Positions 61,133 to 64,000 of a stretch of DNA of 64,000 bases are shown here, in pieces. This stretch comes from RUG563 sp024681215 (GTDB taxonomy: Bacteria; Bacillota; Clostridia; Christensenellales; Aristaeellaceae). Each line of letters begins with the position of its first letter. Position 1 is the first letter of the stretch. The stretch lies in assembly GCA_024681215.1 (NCBI GenBank), contig JAILBG010000089.1, positions 1 through 64,000 of the forward strand. Direction: 5' to 3'. Under the pieces are notes generated by a model, which was given only the letters and a program-made list of their open reading frames with translations, searched no databases and had not been told where the DNA came from. The position numbers were made by a program, and so were the translations under genes.

Positions 61133-62053
61133 TCATTCCTTCTTTCGTTCTGGTGTTGGATCTGTCCGGCCGTAATACCGCAGCAGGTTTTCTCCCGCGA
61201 TCCCCCGGAGCAGATCCCCCGTGACGCCCCGTTTTTCCAGCGCCCGGAGCAGGGCGGGGAAATCCTGGGGCCCGGCAAGGCCCCGGGGCTTTTTTTCGAT
61301 GCCGTCGAAGTCCGATCCGAAGCCCACGTGCCCTTCGCCGCCCAGATCCAGCATGTGCAGCACGTGGCGGCACACGGTGTCCAGCCCGGCCCGGCCGCGG
61401 GCGTCCAGGAACAGGGGATAAAAATTCACGCCCACGTAGCCCCCGGCGGAAAACAGGGCTTTGAGCTGATCGTCGGTCAGGTTCCGGGGGTGGGGGCAGA
61501 GCGCGGCGCAGCAGGAATGGGACGCGATCGGCGCGATCCCCATGTCCATCAGATCCCGGAATCCGCGCCGGTTCAGGTGGCTCACGTCCGGGGCGATGCC
61601 CAGGCGCAGCATTTCCCTGACTGCTTCCCGGTCGAAGGGGGTCAGAGGCGCGTCCTGGTCCCGGACGGCGGGGGTGCCCAGGGCGTTTTCAAAATTCCAA
61701 CACAACGCCGCCATTCGCACGCCCTTTTCCCGCCAGAGAGAAAGCAGCGAAGGGTCTTCCCCCAATAAATCGCACCCCTCCACCGAAAGCAGGAAGGCGC
61801 ATTCCCCCTCCCGGGCGTCCCGGTAGTCCCCGATGCGCTTCCAGCCGGACGCTTCCAGCGCGTCCGCCTGGGCGAACATCCCGGCGAACGCCCGGGCGAT
61901 GTCGGGAAGCGCCGGGCTGCCGCCCACGTACAGCGCCAACGTCTGCACGCTGACGCCGCCCCGCATCGCCTTTTCCTTCGTCACGTCGCAGGGACGGCCC
62001 GGGTGCATGGCGCGGACGTAGAGGGTGTCCGCATGGGTGTCGCAAAGGATCAA
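61133..62053 (-). CDS. Membrane dipeptidase (renal dipeptidase family, M19)
   Basis: A 306-aa zinc dipeptidase: first metal motif DTHADT, bridging Glu in LLSVEG, DVSHLN and IASHSCCAA, and a terminal FGSDFDG. It hydrolyses dipeptides, including D-amino-acid forms. TTG 62053 is chosen because GGAGGTG precedes it and the family N-terminus begins there. First gene of a six-gene minus-strand operon reaching rlmH. Confidence 0.92.
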   Translation of the reverse strand: MILCDTHADTLYVRAMHPGRPCDVTKEKAMRGGVSVQTLALYVGGSPALPDIARAFAGMFAQADALEASGWKRIGDYRDAREGECAFLLSVEGCDLLGEDPSLLSLWREKGVRMAALCWNFENALGTPAVRDQDAPLTPFDREAVREMLRLGIAPDVSHLNRRGFRDLMDMGIAPIASHSCCAALCPHPRNLTDDQLKALFSAGGYVGVNFYPLFLDARGRAGLDTVCRHVLHMLDLGGEGHVGFGSDFDGIEKKPRGLAGPQDFPALLRALEKRGVTGDLLRGIAGENLLRYYGRTDPTPERKKE

Positions 62054-62084
62054 GGAAGCACCTCCGCAGAAAAATCCGATTTTC

Positions 62085-62113
62085 ATTATATCATATTCAC
62101 AGCCCGGGAACAA
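62085..62113 (-). promoter_or_regulatory. Promoter of the dipeptidase operon
   Basis: TTGTTC (62108-62113), 17 bp, TATAAT (62085-62090), minus strand. Confidence 0.7.
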
Positions 62114-62293
62114 CGCCCGGCGGCGGGAAAACTTTGGCGCGCCGCCGCTTCCACAATTTGGTATCCATCTTCGCCATGGGGATGGCGTTTCCGGGGGCGG
62201 AAAGGCCGCGGTTTGTGCAATTTATTCATATTGATGCAGAAAACAGGCCATATTTCGTCAAAAATCAATCTGGTATTTTTCCGGATGCTATGG

Positions 62294-62347
62294 TATAATA
62301 CTGTCAGATTGGTTATGGTCCGTCTTGCAGCGCCCCCGCGGGGGCAG
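62294..62347 (+). promoter_or_regulatory. RNase J promoter and leader hairpin
   Basis: Extended -10 TGGTATAAT (TATAAT at 62294-62299) with a poor -35. A perfect palindrome GCCCCCGCGGGGGC (62334-62347) lies in the leader, about 70 bp before the start codon. RNase J genes are sometimes autoregulated through leader structure; that is speculation here. Confidence 0.6.
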
Positions 62348-62419
62348 TTCTGAATAAGAATCGGATGCGATGAAAAATCGTTTTTCTTCTTTACAACCAA
62401 ACCCTGAAAGGAGGCCTTT

Positions 62420-64000
62420 ATGGCGCAGCCAAGCAAACTGAGGATCATTCCGCTGGGAGGCGTGGATGAGATCGGGAAGAACCTGACGGTTCTGGAATAT
62501 GAAGACGATATCCTGGTGGTGGACGTGGGGAGCATCTTCCCCAACGAGGATATGCTGGGCATCGACCTGGTGATCCCGGACGTGACGTACCTGGTGGATA
62601 ATAAGGACCGAGTGCGGGGCTACGTGTTCACCCACGGGCATGAGGACCATATCGGCGCCACGCCCTATGTGCTGCAGCAGGTGCCCGCCCTCATCTGGGG
62701 CACCCGGCTGACCTTGGCGCTGATCGACCTCAAGCTCCGGGAGCACCGGGTGAACGGCATCCAGATGAACCCCGTGGTGCCCCGGGACGAAGTGAAGATC
62801 GGGAAATTCACGGTGAAATTCGTGAAGGTGAGCCATTCCATCCCCGGCGCCTGCGCCCTGATCATTTCCTGCCCCGCCGGGGTGGTGGTGCATTCCGGGG
62901 ACTTCAAGATCGACTTTACCCCCGTGGACGGGGAAGTGACCGATCTGAGCGCCCTGGCCGCCGCCGGGGACGCGGGGGTGATGGCCCTGCTGTGCGAAAG
63001 CACCAACATCGAGCGCCCGGGCTATACCATGAGCGAGCGCAAGATCGGCGACACCTTCATCAACCAGTTCCGCAACGCCCAGGGCCGGGTGATCGTGGCC
63101 ATGTTCGCCAGCAATATCAACCGGCTGCAGCAGGTGATCGACAGCGCCATCCGCTTCGGCCGCAAGGTGTGCTTCGTGGGCCGCAGCATGATTTCCGTCA
63201 GCCGGGTGGCCATGCAGCTGGGCGAATTGGTGATTCCCGAGGGATATCTGCTGGAAATGGACGACCTGGATTCCTACCGGGACGAAGAATTGCTGATCCT
63301 CACCACCGGCAGCCAGGGCGAACCCATGAGCGGCCTGACCCGCATGGCCTATTCCGAGCACCGCAAGCTGCAGATCAAGCCCAGCGACAAGGTGATCATT
63401 TCCGCCACGCCCATCCCCGGCAACGAAAAATTCGTTTCCCGGGTGATCAATCAGCTCTACCGCTGCGGCGCCGAGGTGATTTACGAGGCCATGGCGGAGG
63501 TGCACGTGTCCGGCCACGCCTGCCAGGAGGAGATCAAGCTGATGCACGCCCTGGTGCGGCCTCAGTATTTCATCCCCGTCCACGGGGAATACCGCATGCT
63601 CTGGCAGCACGCGGAATTGGCCGAGGCCATGGGCATGGACCGGAAGAACATCGTGCTTCCCTCCGCGGGCCAGGTGATCGAAATGAACCGGGAAAGCCTG
63701 TCCCTGGGCGAAACGGTGCCCACGGGCGAGGTGCTGGTGGACGGTCTGGGCATCGGGGACGTGGGCAACGTGGTGCTGCGGGACCGCAGACACCTGAGCC
63801 AGGACGGCCTGATCATCGTGGCGATGGCTTTCGACCGCACCAACGGCGTGCTGGTTTCCGGCCCCGACGTGATCAGCCGCGGCTTCGTCTACGTCCGGGA
63901 GAACGAGGACATCATCGAGTCCACCCGGGAGGTGGTGCGCTCCATCATCGCCAGCTACGGCCGCATCGAGGGCAGCGACTGGCCCAGCATCAAGAACCGC
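62420..64000 (+). CDS. rnjA: Ribonuclease J (3' end outside window)
   Basis: About 527 residues are visible of a metallo-beta-lactamase/beta-CASP RNase with LGGVDEIGKN at the N-terminus, zinc motif H72-x-H74-x-D76-H77 (THGHEDHIG), HSGDFKID, and beta-CASP motifs (TTGSQGEP, SATPIPGNE, HVSGHA, PVHGEYRM). It processes and degrades mRNA and rRNA with 5'-exo and endo activity. ATG 62420 follows AAAGGAGG. The right window edge cuts the C-terminus. Confidence 0.97.
   Translation, partial: MAQPSKLRIIPLGGVDEIGKNLTVLEYEDDILVVDVGSIFPNEDMLGIDLVIPDVTYLVDNKDRVRGYVFTHGHEDHIGATPYVLQQVPALIWGTRLTLALIDLKLREHRVNGIQMNPVVPRDEVKIGKFTVKFVKVSHSIPGACALIISCPAGVVVHSGDFKIDFTPVDGEVTDLSALAAAGDAGVMALLCESTNIERPGYTMSERKIGDTFINQFRNAQGRVIVAMFASNINRLQQVIDSAIRFGRKVCFVGRSMISVSRVAMQLGELVIPEGYLLEMDDLDSYRDEELLILTTGSQGEPMSGLTRMAYSEHRKLQIKPSDKVIISATPIPGNEKFVSRVINQLYRCGAEVIYEAMAEVHVSGHACQEEIKLMHALVRPQYFIPVHGEYRMLWQHAELAEAMGMDRKNIVLPSAGQVIEMNRESLSLGETVPTGEVLVDGLGIGDVGNVVLRDRRHLSQDGLIIVAMAFDRTNGVLVSGPDVISRGFVYVRENEDIIESTREVVRSIIASYGRIEGSDWPSIKNR

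Overview
This window looks like part of a chromosome from a high-G+C anaerobic Clostridia bacterium (Bacillota). The evidence is Rrf2, CIRCE/groESL, RNase J, a PdaB-like deacetylase, SpoIIE-type phosphatases, NHLM exporters, an [FeFe]-hydrogenase-type TM1266 regulator, and many near-consensus SigA promoters. An uncultured gut or rumen lineage (for example Christensenellales-like) would fit, but that is inference; there is no rRNA or tRNA here to place it. No CRISPR array, transposase or integrase was seen.

Layout. 1-3.1 kb: parA (cut by the window edge), an unknown gene, a probable oriC, and dnaA, which stands apart from dnaN/recF. 3.1-9.5 kb: a DUF3795 protein, a CNNM/CBS protein, two ECF sigma units (the first followed by a PepSY-type membrane partner broken by an in-frame TAA), and a membrane GGDEF protein. 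9.5-15.9 kb: a nine-gene minus-strand RiPP-type operon from a consensus promoter: S26 signal-peptidase-like protease, PqqD/RRE, radical SAM-SPASM enzyme, 68-aa Cys-containing precursor, HprK-like kinase, 83-aa GG-motif peptide, thioredoxin-like protein, ABC exporter and PPP-type phosphatase. 16-24.5 kb: a cell-surface operon with a Wzz/BY-kinase fusion, a 1951-aa YD-type repeat protein and an LCP protein. 24.6-30.3 kb: an NHLM peptide export operon (short HlyD, C39-ABC, ABC) ending in a small secreted protein with cystatin hallmarks.

30.3-38.0 kb holds a partner-switching module: two STAS proteins, a DUF2156 protein, a MATE transporter fused to an RsbW-like ATPase domain, and an RsbU-like phosphatase fused to an intact RsbW-like domain. 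A second, CHASE2-type phosphatase converges on it. That gene is in an operon with a 2043-aa FecR/MBG-repeat surface protein containing about 4.5 copies of a 486-bp tandem repeat (38.0-44.2 kb). 44.5-46.0 kb: a TM1266 regulator and an orphan solute-binding protein behind a structured leader with an intrinsic terminator. 46-64 kb is mostly core metabolism and housekeeping: lysA, a C26 hydrolase/phosphoesterase/endonuclease IV operon, a YARHG protein, groESL, mutY, Rrf2-cysK, a two-OB-fold SSB, pdaB-like, rlmH, a HAD phosphatase, LCP, dCMP deaminase, mtnN, dipeptidase, and the start of RNase J.

The most unusual parts are the RiPP-type operon with a kinase/phosphatase pair, the partner-switching module with a transporter-fused kinase domain, and the NHLM locus with a cystatin-like partner and no precursor peptide. 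All functions are read from motifs in the sequence; no database search was run.
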